A DNA stretch of 64,000 nt from Aurantimicrobium minutum (GTDB lineage Bacteria > Actinomycetota > Actinomycetes > Actinomycetales > Microbacteriaceae). The stretch lies in the NCBI RefSeq assembly GCF_029894165.1, contig NZ_JARXXU010000001.1, forward strand, positions 930,001 through 994,000, in the 5' to 3' direction. The notes under the pieces were generated by a model. The model did not search any database and had not been told where the DNA came from. It was given only the letters and a program-made list of their open reading frames with translations. The position numbers were made by a program, and so were the translations under genes. This document shows positions 45,304-55,512 of this stretch, one piece after another (within the stretch, counting starts at the first letter, position 1; each line of letters opens with the position of its first letter).

Positions 45304-47850
45304 TTAGCCCTGAGCGTCCCGTGCCTGCGCCTTGAGCGTGCGCTCGGTGCCGGCCAGGTTCTCCACGATCAAACGGCGCAGCGGTGCTGGCGGGTTGTTT
45401 GTCGCGAGGTAGTTGCGCGTTGCCTCAGCGAGCGCTTCGTTGGCCAGCGGGGAGGGGTAGTAGCTTTCGACGAGTTCCTCTGCGATGGCATAGCTTCTGT
45501 GTGCCCAGATCTTCTCGATCGCGTCGAAGTATTGGGCAATGAAAGGCTCAAGTACCGCGAGGTCCTGTGCTTTATTGAAACCCAGGCCGGTTGCGCGCAC
45601 GATGAGGTTGGGCTTGTCATCGGCTACCCAGACAGAATCCCAGGCGGCTTGCTTCTGGGAGAGCGTGGGCAGCGCAGCCTTAGCGTGCGCTGCAGACTGT
45701 GCACCGGTCGCCGTGTTGTCTTCAGCGAGGTACGCGTCGATGTCTGCTTCGTTCACGCGGCCACCTGCGGCCAGCGAGATGAGCAGTTCCCAGCCCAAGT
45801 CAGTGTCGATATCGAGAGAACCGAGTGAAATTGTTCCAGCACGCAATGCCTTGACATTATCGAGCTGTTCTTCGGTGGTCGCCAGGGCTGCAAAGCTGCG
45901 CAGGAACTGGAACTGGAGGTCGCTCCCAGCCTCAGCGTCGTTGGCAAGTTTCCACAAGGCGTTAGCTACCCGAATGGTTTGCGCCTCGCGTGTGGCGGGA
46001 TCCACATAGCTGGTGGCTACCAGGAGCAGCTGGCTCAGCACAGTGCGCACAACGGTGGACTCTGACTCTGTCGCAATGTTGCCCAGCACCAGGTCAATAA
46101 AGTCACGCCCAGCAGTCTCGGCATCGCGAGTGGAATCCCACACCGAACCCCACACGAGCGAACGTGCCAGGGGGTCTTCGATGTCTTTGAGGTTAGCAAT
46201 GGCAACCCTCAAAGACGCTTCATCGAGACGAATCTTGGCGTAGGCAAGGTCGTCATCGTTGATCAGGATCAAATCGGGGCGTGTTAGTCCCACCAGTTCA
46301 GTTACGGAGGTACTCACGCCATCGACATCCAGCTCAATACGGTGAACGCGCACCAACTTGCCGTTAGACAGGTTGTAAAAACCAATAGCCATGCGGTGCG
46401 GGCGAATGGTGGGCCAGTCAGCAGGCGCAGTCTGCTCAATGCTGAAGCTCGTGATTGTTCCGTCTGTATCGGTAGCCAGGGCGGGACGCAGCGTGTTTAC
46501 ACCGGCTGTTTCCAGCCAGAGCTTGGACCAGGTGGTCAGATCGCGGCCAGAGGTTGCTTCAAGTTCGACGAGAAGGTCGGTGAGTTCGGTGTTGCCGTAG
46601 GCGTGCTTTTTGAAGTACTGGCCAACTCCGGCGAGGAACTGGTCTTGACCAACCCAGGCACCCAGTTGCTTGAGTACCGAGCCACCCTTGGCATAGGTGA
46701 TGCCATCAAAGTTGACACGCACTGCATCGAGGTCTGGAATATCCGCCACGATGGGGTGGGTCGACGGAAGCTGATCCTGGCGATACGCCCAGCTCTTCTC
46801 CATCACGGCAAAGGTGGTCCAGGCTTCGTGCCACTCGGTGGCCTCAGCCGTGGCCAAGGTGGATGCGTATTCGGCAAAGCTCTCGTTGAGCCACAGGTCA
46901 TTCCACCAGCGCATGGTGACGAGGTCGCCAAACCACATGTGCGCTAGTTCGTGCAGAATCGTGACCACACGACGCTCACGAATGGCATCGGTCACCTTGG
47001 AGCGGAAGACGTAGCTCTCAGTGAAGGTGACACAGCCAGCGTTTTCCATCGCGCCTGCATTGAATTCAGGCACGAACAGCTGGTCATACTTCTCGAATGG
47101 GTAGGCGTAGTCAAACTTGCTCTCAAAATACGCGAAACCCTGACGGGTCTTCTCGAAGACGTAGTCAGCATCCATGTATTCAGACAATGACTTACGGCAG
47201 AACACACCCAGTGGAATCACGCGACCGTCGCTGCTGGTCAGTTCACTGCGCACCACGTCGTAAGGGCCGGCAACAAGGGCGGTGATGTAGCTGGAGATGC
47301 GGGGAGTGGGAGCAAAGCTCCAGGTGGCGGTGCCGTTGTCTCCCTTGACGGGAGCGGGAGTGGGCTGGTTGCTGGTGAGCACCCAGTAGTCAGGCGCGGT
47401 CACGGTGAAAGCGAATGTTGCTTTGAGGTCAGGCTGCTCGAACACGGCAAACATGCGGCGAGAGTCGGGGACTTCGAACTGGGTGTAAAGGTAGACCTCG
47501 CCGTCGACAGGGTCAACGAAGCGGTGCAGACCCTCACCAGTGTTGGTGTACTTCGCCTCGGCGACAATCATCAGAGTGTTCTGTGCCGCGAGGTTGTCTA
47601 ACTGGATACGCACGCCAGTGCTCACTGCTGAAGGGTCCAATTCGACCCCGTTGAGTGTGACACTGTGCACGCTCGAGGTGATGGCATCAATGAAAGTGGA
47701 GTAGCCAGCTGCGGCAGAGAAATTGACCGTGGTGGTGGTCCCAAAAACTTCTGCACCTCGCATCAAGTCCAGGTCGACCTGGTAGCTGTGCACGGCAATG
47801 TTCTGCGCGCGATCGATGGCTTCTAAGCGGGTGAGGTTCTCTCCGGACAC
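45304..47850 (-). CDS. pepN: Aminopeptidase N
   Basis: An 848-residue M1 zinc metallopeptidase. GAMENAG is the substrate-recognition motif, HELAHMWFGD with downstream WLNESFAEY gives the HExxH...E zinc site, and the C-terminal ERAP1-like helical domain follows. Cytosolic. GGAAGG precedes the start. Confidence 0.96.
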   Translation of the reverse strand: MSGENLTRLEAIDRAQNIAVHSYQVDLDLMRGAEVFGTTTTVNFSAAAGYSTFIDAITSSVHSVTLNGVELDPSAVSTGVRIQLDNLAAQNTLMIVAEAKYTNTGEGLHRFVDPVDGEVYLYTQFEVPDSRRMFAVFEQPDLKATFAFTVTAPDYWVLTSNQPTPAPVKGDNGTATWSFAPTPRISSYITALVAGPYDVVRSELTSSDGRVIPLGVFCRKSLSEYMDADYVFEKTRQGFAYFESKFDYAYPFEKYDQLFVPEFNAGAMENAGCVTFTESYVFRSKVTDAIRERRVVTILHELAHMWFGDLVTMRWWNDLWLNESFAEYASTLATAEATEWHEAWTTFAVMEKSWAYRQDQLPSTHPIVADIPDLDAVRVNFDGITYAKGGSVLKQLGAWVGQDQFLAGVGQYFKKHAYGNTELTDLLVELEATSGRDLTTWSKLWLETAGVNTLRPALATDTDGTITSFSIEQTAPADWPTIRPHRMAIGFYNLSNGKLVRVHRIELDVDGVSTSVTELVGLTRPDLILINDDDLAYAKIRLDEASLRVAIANLKDIEDPLARSLVWGSVWDSTRDAETAGRDFIDLVLGNIATESESTVVRTVLSQLLLVATSYVDPATREAQTIRVANALWKLANDAEAGSDLQFQFLRSFAALATTEEQLDNVKALRAGTISLGSLDIDTDLGWELLISLAAGGRVNEADIDAYLAEDNTATGAQSAAHAKAALPTLSQKQAAWDSVWVADDKPNLIVRATGLGFNKAQDLAVLEPFIAQYFDAIEKIWAHRSYAIAEELVESYYPSPLANEALAEATRNYLATNNPPAPLRRLIVENLAGTERTLKAQARDAQG

Positions 47851-47902
47851 TACTTTTCCTTCCAGCGGTTTATATAAGAGCCTAACCCGGCCACACCGCC
47901 CC

Positions 47903-47908
47903 TAAAAT
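47903..47908 (+). promoter_or_regulatory. Candidate -10 element of rpiB
   Basis: TAAAAT ends six bases before the rpiB ATG. A weak purine stretch (GAGGA) lies between but is too close to be a normal ribosome site. Confidence 0.45.
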
Positions 47909-47914
47909 CGAGGA

Positions 47915-48406
47915 ATGCGCATTCATATCGCCACCGACCACGCTGGACTCGAATTCAGCCAGTTCCTGCAGAATCACTTGGCCGAGGCCGGTCACGAGGT
48001 CATCGACCACGGACCAGTTGAATATGACGCACTCGATGACTATCCCGCCTTCTGCATCAACGCTGCCGCAGCTGTTGCTGCCGACCAGGCCGCCGGTGTG
48101 CAGGCCCTGGGCATCGTCTTTGGCGGTTCCGGTAATGGCGAGCAGATTGCGGCTAACAAGGTCGCAGGCATCCGTGCGGCACTGGTGTGGAGCCTCTCCA
48201 CGGCAGAGCTCGCCCGTCAACACAACGATGCCAATGTCATCTCGATTGGAGCCCGTCAGCACACTCTTGAGGAAGCAGTGAGTTTCATCGATGCATTTAT
48301 TGCAGAGCCTTTCTCCGGAGATGAGCGTCACGTCCGTCGTATCGCGCAGCTGGCGGAGTATGAAACCACTGGTGATATCGCCGGCAAGGGTGTCGACAAG
48401 TACTAA
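47915..48406 (+). CDS. rpiB: Ribose-5-phosphate isomerase B
   Basis: A 163-residue isomerase of ribulose-5-P and ribose-5-P. DHAGLEF, GGSGNGEQIAANK and SIGARQH are visible. The Cys used as base in the E. coli enzyme is replaced by Gly and a Glu follows, as in the mycobacterial type. Confidence 0.94.
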   Translation: MRIHIATDHAGLEFSQFLQNHLAEAGHEVIDHGPVEYDALDDYPAFCINAAAAVAADQAAGVQALGIVFGGSGNGEQIAANKVAGIRAALVWSLSTAELARQHNDANVISIGARQHTLEEAVSFIDAFIAEPFSGDERHVRRIAQLAEYETTGDIAGKGVDKY

Positions 48407-48415
48407 GGCCTGACC

Positions 48416-49390
48416 ATGCCTGAGGGTCACTCCGTTCACCGCATTGCGCGGCAGTTTGAACGAAATTTTGTAGGACATCGCGTTGCGGTGTCATCGCCCC
48501 AAGGACGCTTTGCCGACGGTGCGAAAGCTCTCGATGGTGCCACACTCACCGAAGTGTGGGCAGTGGGCAAGCAGATGTTCATGGGCTTCGATGATGGGGC
48601 CTGGTTGCGCATTCACCTCGGCATGTATGGGGCGTGGGATTTCTCCGGAGATATTCAGATGGATGCCACCATCGCCTCGGCGAATGGTCGCATGGGACAA
48701 ACCAATCAGCGTGGCACCGTCTTTGATGATGCGGGTGAGAACTCCCTCACTTCCATAGGGGCTCCCCGGAAAACTCGCGTGCGGATGGCAGAAGCCGAGA
48801 AGGAATCTGATGTCTCGGCCGAATTCCCGCCTGAGCCCATTGGTCAGGTCCGCGTTCGTCTGCTGACCGAGACGGTCTGTGCAGACCTGCGCGGACCCAC
48901 CGCCTGTGAAGTACTGAGTGCAGAACAAGTCACCGCAGTACTGAACCGACTCGGTCCAGATCCGCAGCGTGATTCCAGCGATGAAGCTGGACAGAAATTT
49001 GTGGACACCATCACGAAGAAAAACACCCCGATTGGGTTGTTGCTCATGGATCAGTCAGTGGTGGCTGGCATTGGCAACGTGTACCGTGCCGAGATGCTTT
49101 TTCGTGCGGGTATAGACCCTTACCGCCCCGGCAAGAAGATCACCACAGATGAAGCATGGGCACTGTGGCGAGACTGGGTCTATCTGTTGGAGATTGGTGT
49201 GCAAACCGGGCAAATGATGACCATTGACGGTTTGGAGGGGGAGGACTGGCGTCAGGCCATGGCGCACCGTGCAGACCGGCACTGGGTTTACAAACGTGAA
49301 GGCTTGCCCTGCAAAAAATGTGGCACCAACATTCGACTCGAAGAGATGGCCAACCGCAAGCTCTATTGGTGTCCGTCATGCCAAACTTGA
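48416..49390 (+). CDS. Fpg/Nei-family DNA glycosylase
   Basis: A 324-residue base-excision enzyme. MPEGHSVHR gives the catalytic Pro2 and Glu3, and a helix-two-turn-helix region (SVVAGIGNVYRAEMLF) follows. The C-terminal zinc finger is CKKCG...CPSC. The PEG-H start is that of Nei2-type endonuclease VIII found in actinobacteria, so oxidised pyrimidines are the likely substrate. Confidence 0.92.
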   Translation: MPEGHSVHRIARQFERNFVGHRVAVSSPQGRFADGAKALDGATLTEVWAVGKQMFMGFDDGAWLRIHLGMYGAWDFSGDIQMDATIASANGRMGQTNQRGTVFDDAGENSLTSIGAPRKTRVRMAEAEKESDVSAEFPPEPIGQVRVRLLTETVCADLRGPTACEVLSAEQVTAVLNRLGPDPQRDSSDEAGQKFVDTITKKNTPIGLLLMDQSVVAGIGNVYRAEMLFRAGIDPYRPGKKITTDEAWALWRDWVYLLEIGVQTGQMMTIDGLEGEDWRQAMAHRADRHWVYKREGLPCKKCGTNIRLEEMANRKLYWCPSCQT

Positions 49391-49393
49391 GCC

Positions 49394-50878
49394 ATGCAGC
49401 TCACGCTTACTAACGCGAGAATCCCCGGTGAACGTGGCTTGATGGGGAGCCTGATCAATGTGATCATCACCGACGGCATCATCAGCGACATTGAGTTCGT
49501 AGGGGCCACCGGCGCCATCACGCTGGAGCCTGATCTCTCCGGTGAAACCATAGATCTGGGTGGTCGTTTCCTTATTCCTGGCTTATGGGATGCACACACG
49601 CACTTCACGTCCTGGTCCATGATGCGCAAGCGCCTCAACCTGGAAGGTGTTGAGTCAGCCCGCGAGGTCGCTCAGCGCGTCAAGGAACGTCGAACCACTC
49701 AGACCGGCACCATGGTTGGTTTCGGTTGGCGGGGAAGTCTCTGGGAGGAAGCTCCCCACTTCAGTATTTTGGATGACGCGTGCTCGGATGTGGAGGTGTA
49801 TCTCTTTAGTGGAGATGGCCACAGCGTCTGGCTGAACAGCCTGGCGTTGGAAGCTCGCGGTCATGCCGGACATCCCAATGGTTTGCTCGTCGAAGACGAC
49901 TGCTTCGCTATTTGGTCCTCGCTGGGGGATTTGTCCCCTGAGGAACTCGACAAGACCGTACTTGAAGCTGCACAAGCAGCCGCTTCGCGGGGTGTGGTGG
50001 GCATCGTTGACTTCGAGATGGGCTGGATTCTGCCGGATTGGCGTCGGCGAATCGGGAACGGTAACGACTACCTCCAAGTACAGTTCAATGTCTATACCGA
50101 ACACCTCGAGCGCGCTATCGAAACAGGCCTGCGCACCGGAGACATCATTGCCTCCACCGAAGGCCTGCTCCGAATGGGGAACTTCAAAGTCATTTCAGAT
50201 GGCTCACTGAACACCCGCACCGCGTTCTGCCATGACCCATATCCTGGCCTCACGGGCAAGCATGCCCGTGGCATGCTCAACGTCCCCTACGACCAGCTGG
50301 TGTCGTTGATGGGCCGGGCCAGTAGTTCGGGTATTACCCCGTCGATTCATGCCATCGGGGATGACGCCAACACGTTCGCTCTCAATGCTTTCGAAGAAGT
50401 GGGTTGTGAAGGCACCATCGAACACGCACAGTTGCTGGCCTGGGAAGACATTCAGCGTTTTGCTGATCTTGGCGTGATTGCCTCCGTTCAGCCAGAACAT
50501 GCCATGGACGACCGAGATGCGGCAGACGTGCTCTGGGCTGGGCGCACCGATCGGTGCTTCCCTTTCGCCTCTCTGTTGGACGCCGGCGTGCAACTGGCCA
50601 TGGGCTCAGATGCTCCCGTGGCCCCGCTGGATCCGTGGCTTGCCATTGCCTCGGCTGTTGAGCGCACGCGTGATGAGCGTGCACCGTGGCATCCCGAGCA
50701 GCGCATTGAACCTCAAGCGGCACTCGATGCCTCAGCACGCACACGCCTCGCTGTTGGTCAACGCGCAGATTTGTGTGTGGTGGATATTGATCCGCTGTAT
50801 GCCTCAGTGGAGGAACTGCGTTCGATGCCCGTTTCGGCCACGTTTATGGGCGGCCGGGTCACCTATTCTTCGCTTTAA
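49394..50878 (+). CDS. Amidohydrolase family protein, YtcJ type
   Basis: A 494-residue metal-dependent hydrolase. [10 protein letters not shown] is the first metal motif. [17 protein letters not shown] and AMGSDAPV supply later His and Asp. The C-terminal composite domain is [14 protein letters not shown]. Substrate unknown. It follows nei by 3 bp. Its TAA and the umuC stop share the palindrome TTAA (50875-50878). Confidence 0.85.
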   Translation: MQLTLTNARIPGERGLMGSLINVIITDGIISDIEFVGATGAITLEPDLSGETIDLGGRFLIPGLWDAHTHFTSWSMMRKRLNLEGVESAREVAQRVKERRTTQTGTMVGFGWRGSLWEEAPHFSILDDACSDVEVYLFSGDGHSVWLNSLALEARGHAGHPNGLLVEDDCFAIWSSLGDLSPEELDKTVLEAAQAAASRGVVGIVDFEMGWILPDWRRRIGNGNDYLQVQFNVYTEHLERAIETGLRTGDIIASTEGLLRMGNFKVISDGSLNTRTAFCHDPYPGLTGKHARGMLNVPYDQLVSLMGRASSSGITPSIHAIGDDANTFALNAFEEVGCEGTIEHAQLLAWEDIQRFADLGVIASVQPEHAMDDRDAADVLWAGRTDRCFPFASLLDAGVQLAMGSDAPVAPLDPWLAIASAVERTRDERAPWHPEQRIEPQAALDASARTRLAVGQRADLCVVDIDPLYASVEELRSMPVSATFMGGRVTYSSL

Positions 50879-52164
50879 CGGGCGTGAACAGTGGCGAGTT
50901 CATCCCAGCGGGTGGTGGCGCGCAGGGAGAGCATCTCGCGTTTCATTTCCCAATGCCGGGGAGATTTGAAGCCGGCAGCGCCTAAGCCGATACTGAATGC
51001 TCCGTGTTTTTCCATCACCTGATCGAGTACTTCACCGAGCTGCCTGCTTTCGTGCACAGGAGTGAAGAGGTCAAGATACTGGTGGGAGGACTTGGGGCTC
51101 ACATCGTGCAACATGATGCCTGCGCGCACATACTTCCGGCCATCCTCAATGCGGTCCAGTAGTACCGCACTGGAGGCTTTGAGAATCTCCACTGGGTCAT
51201 TAGTGGGGACCGAGAACACCGCGTTCATATAGGGGGAGTGGAAGGGTTCGTTGGCAAAGCGGGAGGTTCCGGCAAAGCAGGTGAGCGCTCCGGCCACTGA
51301 ACCCTGCTTGCGCAGCCGTTTGCTCACGCGCTGGGCATAGACAGCGAGTACTTCTTCCATCTGTTTGCGCGTGGTCACCGGCGTGGCAAAGCTACGGGAA
51401 TACATCACCTGGTTCTTCACCAGGCGTTCGCCCTCGAGCGTGATGCAGTCGATCCCGCGGAGCTCATAGAGTGAGCGCTGCACCACCACGCCAAACTTCT
51501 TCTTGATGCGGACCGGGTCCGCATCTCTGAGGTCTTTGATGGTGTGGATGCCCATGCTGTTCAGGCGTTTGCTCAGGCGCCGCGCAATGCCCCAGATATT
51601 GTCCACCGGCAGTGCTGCCATGATCTGATCGATGCGGTCAGGGCCGAACGTCTCGAGATTACACACTCCGTTCAGCCCAGCGGATTTCTTAGCTCCGCTA
51701 TTGGCGAGCTTGGCTTGGGTCTTCGACCGGCCAATCCCGACGCACACAGGCAAGCCCACGCGGTTGTGTATGGCGGCCTTGATCTGGCGACCCTTCTCCA
51801 CGAGCTCTTCAGGAGTGCCCTGCAGCTCGAGGAACGCTTCATCGATGCTGTAGACCTCCACGTGGGGAGAGAACTCGTGCAGAATGCTCATCACGCGCGC
51901 AGACATATCCCCATAGAGCTCATAGTTCGACGAGCGGGCAACCAGTCCCACCGAGGGGGCCCATGCCGACAGCTTGAACCAGGGCACGCCCATGGCGACA
52001 CCCAAAGCTTTTGCCTCGTTACTTCTGGCTACGACGCAACCGTCGTTATTGGAGAGCACCACGACAGGTTTGCCTTCGAGCCGGGGATCAAAAATGCGCT
52101 CGCAGGAGGCAAAGAAACTATTCACGTCCACCAGGGCGATGCGGCGCTGGGGAGCCTCAGACAT
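50875..52164 (-). CDS. umuC: Translesion DNA polymerase V subunit
   Basis: A 429-residue Y-family polymerase. [16 protein letters not shown] contains the first catalytic Asp and SIDEAFLEL the Asp-Glu pair. I begin at MSEAPQRR (52164); the longer reading from 52305 runs back through umuD. It overlaps umuD by 8 bp and is under the same SOS box. Confidence 0.93.
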   Translation of the reverse strand: MSEAPQRRIALVDVNSFFASCERIFDPRLEGKPVVVLSNNDGCVVARSNEAKALGVAMGVPWFKLSAWAPSVGLVARSSNYELYGDMSARVMSILHEFSPHVEVYSIDEAFLELQGTPEELVEKGRQIKAAIHNRVGLPVCVGIGRSKTQAKLANSGAKKSAGLNGVCNLETFGPDRIDQIMAALPVDNIWGIARRLSKRLNSMGIHTIKDLRDADPVRIKKKFGVVVQRSLYELRGIDCITLEGERLVKNQVMYSRSFATPVTTRKQMEEVLAVYAQRVSKRLRKQGSVAGALTCFAGTSRFANEPFHSPYMNAVFSVPTNDPVEILKASSAVLLDRIEDGRKYVRAGIMLHDVSPKSSHQYLDLFTPVHESRQLGEVLDQVMEKHGAFSIGLGAAGFKSPRHWEMKREMLSLRATTRWDELATVHAR

Positions 52165-52594
52165 GGTGCAGACACCTCGTGACAACACCCCAGATGGTGA
52201 GTTCACTGAGGGCAGCCACAGAAATATCGGGATAGTGCGGGTTTTCTGCCTTGAGGAGAACCCGTTCTGACCGAATAAACAAACGTTTGAGAGTGAGTTC
52301 TCCATCGAGCACTGCCACCACGACGTCGCCGTCGCGAGGTGTCAGGGCTCGATCCACAATGACCTCGTCCCCGTCGCTGATGCCGGCATTCTTCATGCTG
52401 TCACCAGCCACGCGAACAATAAAGGTCGAGTTCACATCTTTGATGAGGTGGGTATTGAGGTCCACGCGGCCGTCAAAATAATCTTGCGCGGGGGAGGGAA
52501 ATCCAGCCTGAACGGCCGTTGACGCGGCCAAAATGGCCGGAATTGATTCCCCAGACAGCGGTCTGACTGTCCATGGTGAGAGTGGCTGTGCCAT
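52157..52594 (-). CDS. umuD: SOS mutagenesis protein UmuD
   Basis: A 145-residue LexA-like autoprotease and polymerase V partner. Ser66 (GDSM) and Lys103 (GELTLKR) form the catalytic dyad, and the Ala30-Gly31 bond is the expected self-cleavage site. A LexA box lies 21 bp upstream of the start. Confidence 0.93.
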   Translation of the reverse strand: MAQPLSPWTVRPLSGESIPAILAASTAVQAGFPSPAQDYFDGRVDLNTHLIKDVNSTFIVRVAGDSMKNAGISDGDEVIVDRALTPRDGDVVVAVLDGELTLKRLFIRSERVLLKAENPHYPDISVAALSELTIWGVVTRCLHHV

Positions 52595-52614
52595 CTCGAG
52601 TCCCTCCTGCTATT

Positions 52615-52628
52615 CGAATATATCTTCG
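52615..52628. promoter_or_regulatory. LexA (SOS) box of umuDC
   Basis: CGAA-TATATC-TTCG, within a larger inverted repeat 52611-52632. The core is identical to a site at 60355-60368 near lexA. Confidence 0.88.
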
Positions 52629-52696
52629 AATAGTTGAGCATAACCCACGGACAGGCGGCAGTGCTAGTCGAGATTTCTTAGAGGGTAAAAACAGGA

Positions 52697-52722
52697 AAAT
52701 CCCCCGAAAAATCGGGGGATTT
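52697..52722 (-). terminator. Intrinsic terminator of tRNA-Gly
   Basis: AAATCCCCCGA and TCGGGGGATTT flank AAAA. On the complement it is followed by T-rich sequence (TTTT, then TTTTT). Confidence 0.85.
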
Positions 52723-52730
52723 CTGTGTAA

Positions 52731-52804
52731 TGGAGGGGATGACGGGAATCGAACCCGCGTGATCAGTTTGGAAGACTGAGGCTCTACCATTGAGCTACAT
52801 CCCC
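52731..52804 (-). tRNA. tRNA-Gly (TCC)
   Basis: Acceptor stem GGGGATG with CATCCCC on the complement, anticodon TCC in CTTCCAA, T-loop GGTTCGATTCC, discriminator T and encoded CCA. Confidence 0.95.
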
Positions 52805-52843
52805 GTGCTGCCCAAGCCGGTTGGCGCGGGGCACTCGACCTAT

Positions 52844-52873
52844 CTTATACATAGTAGAGTGGTACTCGGTCAT
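52844..52873 (-). promoter_or_regulatory. Candidate tRNA-Gly promoter
   Basis: On the complement ATGACC (52868-52873) and TATAAG (52844-52849) are separated by 18 bp, giving a leader of about 35 nt before the tRNA. Confidence 0.4.
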
Positions 52874-52901
52874 TTCGCCTCGGCGAATACCGGCCTTGCG
52901 G

Positions 52902-52920
52902 CGTTGTCTTCGGTACAACG
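52902..52920 (+). other. UUCG-type hairpin before tRNA-Pro
   Basis: CGTTGT pairs with ACAACG around CTTCGGT, ending 12 bp before the tRNA. It may be a processing signal or chance. Nothing else recognisable lies between 52874 and 52932. Confidence 0.35.
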
Positions 52921-52932
52921 TGGTCGCAGGAC

Positions 52933-53010
52933 CGGGGCGTAGCTCAGCTTGGCTAGAGCGCCCGCTTTGGGAGCGGGAGGTCGCAGGTTCGAATCCTGTC
53001 GCCCCGACCA
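52933..53010 (+). tRNA. tRNA-Pro (TGG)
   Basis: Acceptor CGGGGCG with CGCCCCG, anticodon TGG in loop TTTGGGA closed by CCCGC/GCGGG, T-loop GGTTCGAATCC, discriminator A and encoded CCA. Confidence 0.96.
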
Positions 53011-53050
53011 CATCCAGATCCATCACCATCACAAGCAGGAGTACCCCTTC

Positions 53051-54427
53051 GTGAAGACCAAGGTCGAAAAACTGAGCAACACCCGCGCCAAGCTCACCAT
53101 CACGGTGACGGCTGAGGAGCTCAAGCCAGCAATCAAGCACGCCTACGAGCACATCTCTGAGTCGCTCAACATCCCCGGCTTCCGCAAGGGTAAGGCACCT
53201 GCTGCACTCATTGACCAGCGCGTTGGTCGCATGGCCGTGCTTGAGCACGCCGTGAACGAGGGCCTCGAAGGTTACTACCGTCAGGCAGTTGTCGACGAGA
53301 AGGTGCGCCCCATGGGTCGCCCCGCTGCAGACATCGTGACCTGGCCCGCCGAGAAGGACTTCTCTGGCGACCTGGTTCTTGAAGTCGAAGTAGACGTTCG
53401 TCCCGAGATTACGCTGCCTAAGTTCGAAGACATCACCGTTGAGGTTGAGGCTTCTGCCGTCTCCAAGGATGACGTGCAGAAGGAACTCGATGACCTACGC
53501 AGCCGCTTCGGCACGCTTGTCACCGTGGACCGTCCCGCCAAGAAGGGCGACTTTGCTCAGCTTGACCTCGTTGCCACCATCGGTGGTAAGGAAGTAGACA
53601 CCGCACAGTCCATCTCTTACGAGGTTGGCTCGGGCGAGCTCATCGACGGTATCGATGAAGCCATTGACTCTCTCACCGCGGGTGAGTCCACCACCTTCGA
53701 GTCTGACTTGCTCGGTGGCGACCACGAGGGTGAAAAGGCACAGATTGCTGTGACCGTGACCGCTGTCAAGGAGCGCGAGCTTCCCAAGGCTGATGACGAC
53801 TTCGCTCAGATTGCGTCTGAATTCGACACCATTGCTGAGCTGACCGAGAGCCTCAAGGTTCAGGCAGAGCAACGCAAGGTTGCAGTTCAGGCTCGCGAAG
53901 CACAGACCAAGCTCATTGACCAGCTCGTCGACAGTCTCAAGATTGAGGTTCCTCAGGGTGTTATCGATGACGAGGTGAACCGCCACCTCGAGGGTGAAGG
54001 TCGCCTTGAAGACGACACACACCGCGCAGAGGTCAACGAAGAGACTCTCAAGATGTTCTCCTCGCAGATCCTGCTCGACTCTGTCGCTGAAGCATCGGGC
54101 ATCCAGGTCAGCCAGGACGAGCTCACCCAGTACATCGTCCAGGGCGCTATGCAGTACCAGATGGACCCTTCTGAGTTCGCCAAGATCCTCACCGAGAACA
54201 ACCAGGTTCCTTCGATGGTTGCTGAAGTTGCCCGTAACAAGGCCATCGGTGTTCTCCTGGGCAAGGTCAAGGTTGTCGACACCAAGGGCAAGGCCGTTGA
54301 CATGGGCGCATTCGCTCTTGTTGAAGAGAAGCCTGCCAAGGCTGAGAAGCCTGCCAAGGCAGATGCAGCTGAGAAGCCTGCAGCTAAGAAGCCCGCCGCT
54401 AAGAAGCCTGCAGCAAAGAAGGACTAG
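53051..54427 (+). CDS. tig: Trigger factor
   Basis: A 458-residue ribosome-associated chaperone and prolyl isomerase. The N-terminal domain has the ribosome-docking signature GFRKGKAP, a central FKBP-type domain follows ([20 protein letters not shown]), and then a helical C-terminal domain. An unusual tail of about 35 residues is made of repeated Ala/Lys/Pro units. GTG start after AGGAG. The frame also runs back into tRNA-Pro, which is not translated. Upstream of clpP-clpX as in many bacteria, but separated here by a LysE gene and a small protein. Confidence 0.96.
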   Translation: MKTKVEKLSNTRAKLTITVTAEELKPAIKHAYEHISESLNIPGFRKGKAPAALIDQRVGRMAVLEHAVNEGLEGYYRQAVVDEKVRPMGRPAADIVTWPAEKDFSGDLVLEVEVDVRPEITLPKFEDITVEVEASAVSKDDVQKELDDLRSRFGTLVTVDRPAKKGDFAQLDLVATIGGKEVDTAQSISYEVGSGELIDGIDEAIDSLTAGESTTFESDLLGGDHEGEKAQIAVTVTAVKERELPKADDDFAQIASEFDTIAELTESLKVQAEQRKVAVQAREAQTKLIDQLVDSLKIEVPQGVIDDEVNRHLEGEGRLEDDTHRAEVNEETLKMFSSQILLDSVAEASGIQVSQDELTQYIVQGAMQYQMDPSEFAKILTENNQVPSMVAEVARNKAIGVLLGKVKVVDTKGKAVDMGAFALVEEKPAKAEKPAKADAAEKPAAKKPAAKKPAAKKD

Positions 54428-54449
54428 TCCTTCACGGGCAGAACAACTT

Positions 54450-54480
54450 AACCCCCACAGGAAACTGTGGGGGTTTGTTC
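54450..54480 (+). terminator. Intrinsic terminator of tig
   Basis: AACCCCCACAG and CTGTGGGGGTT around GAAA, followed by TGTTCGTT. Confidence 0.85.
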
Positions 54481-54488
54481 GTTAAGTC

Positions 54489-55133
54489 CTAGGCAGCAAA
54501 GCTGGCAACGAGGTGCTGCACGAAACTGACCAGCAAGCTGATGCCGATAGTCAGCATGACGACTGCAATGATGGCGTCGAGCACCCGCCAAGCGGTGGGT
54601 TTTGTGAACACGGGGGCAAGTGCCCGGGCCCCGAAGCCCAGCACGCTGAACCACAGCAGACTGCCGATCATCGCCCCAATTGCGAAGTACCAGCGGTTGG
54701 CTTCATAGGTTCCGGCCACGGATCCCAGAAGCAGAACAGTGTCGAGGTATACGTGGGGGTTCAGATAGGTGAGGGCTAGTGCCGTTCCAACAGCCACTTT
54801 GAGGCTGACGGCTTTTCCGCCGGTGTCCGTAGTGAGAACCTCAGGCTTCCAGGCACGCCTGGCTGCCATCACGCCGTAGGTGCATAGGAATACGCCACCG
54901 ACGAGTTCGATGAGGAGCAGAAGCCATTCAAGCTGTTGAATGATCGCCCCCAGACCAGCTACACCCACGGCAATGAGCAGAGCATCAGAAATGGCACAGA
55001 TAGCGACAATGACGAAAACATGCTCTTTGCGTAATCCTTGGCGCAGAACGTACGCGTTCTGCGCGCCAATGGCCACGATAAGGGAGAGCCCGAAACCAAA
55101 GCCAGCGAGCGCAGCAGTGAACAGCGGGGTCAT
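54489..55133 (-). CDS. LysE/ArgO-type amino-acid exporter
   Basis: A 214-residue six-helix membrane protein. LSLIVAIGAQNAYVLRQGL is the LysE signature region and NPHVYLDTVLLLGS a second conserved block. It probably exports lysine or arginine. Confidence 0.9.
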   Translation of the reverse strand: MTPLFTAALAGFGFGLSLIVAIGAQNAYVLRQGLRKEHVFVIVAICAISDALLIAVGVAGLGAIIQQLEWLLLLIELVGGVFLCTYGVMAARRAWKPEVLTTDTGGKAVSLKVAVGTALALTYLNPHVYLDTVLLLGSVAGTYEANRWYFAIGAMIGSLLWFSVLGFGARALAPVFTKPTAWRVLDAIIAVVMLTIGISLLVSFVQHLVASFAA

Positions 55134-55239
55134 GCGCTTCAGTCTAGTTCTCAGTCAATTCCAGAAATCCTCCAAGCCCGTTCTCAGCTTGGACTACTTG
55201 AATATGAGCACTGGCCACTATTTGTTTGGAGAACTACGC

Positions 55240-55491
55240 ATGAAATGCCCCAATGACGCTGCCACCCTTGTGATGTCTGACCGCGCCGGAGTGGAAATTG
55301 ATTACTGCCCTGAATGTCGCGGTGTGTGGCTGGATCGCGGTGAACTCGACAAAATCTTGGAGCGTTCTGCAACGGCACCAGCACCAACGGCTTCATCACC
55401 TCGAATGGATGCCCCTCAGCCCCGGTATGACAACTACAACCAGGGATACAAAAAGAAGCCCTCAAGCTGGCTGACCGAAATCTTCGACTAG
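55240..55491 (+). CDS. Zinc-ribbon (TFIIB-type) small protein
   Basis: An 83-residue protein. CPNDAATL and CPECRGVWLDRGELDKI resemble the zf-TFIIB family, with the first CxxC incomplete (CPND). A Pro/Asp/Tyr-rich linker follows. ATG 55240 is set by GGAGA upstream; longer frames to 54940 are shadows of the LysE gene. Function unknown. Confidence 0.7.
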   Translation: MKCPNDAATLVMSDRAGVEIDYCPECRGVWLDRGELDKILERSATAPAPTASSPRMDAPQPRYDNYNQGYKKKPSSWLTEIFD

Positions 55492-55512
55492 ACCCAACGC
55501 CTCATTGGGTAT

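Noticed and set aside
44692-45828. A 378-codon + strand ORF antisense to mscS and pepN
   Set aside because: Same reason: two well-supported genes on the other strand and His/Gln-rich nonsense composition.
52949-53050. Trigger factor beginning inside tRNA-Pro
   Set aside because: A long frame exists, but the DNA is a complete tRNA; GTG 53051 with AGGAG fits the family start.
54340-54420. Repeat array at the end of tig
   Set aside because: It is a coding Ala/Lys/Pro tail common in actinobacterial proteins, not a DNA repeat element.
54940-55239. Long N terminus of the zinc-ribbon protein
   Set aside because: It is antisense to the LysE exporter; ATG 55240 has its own ribosome site.
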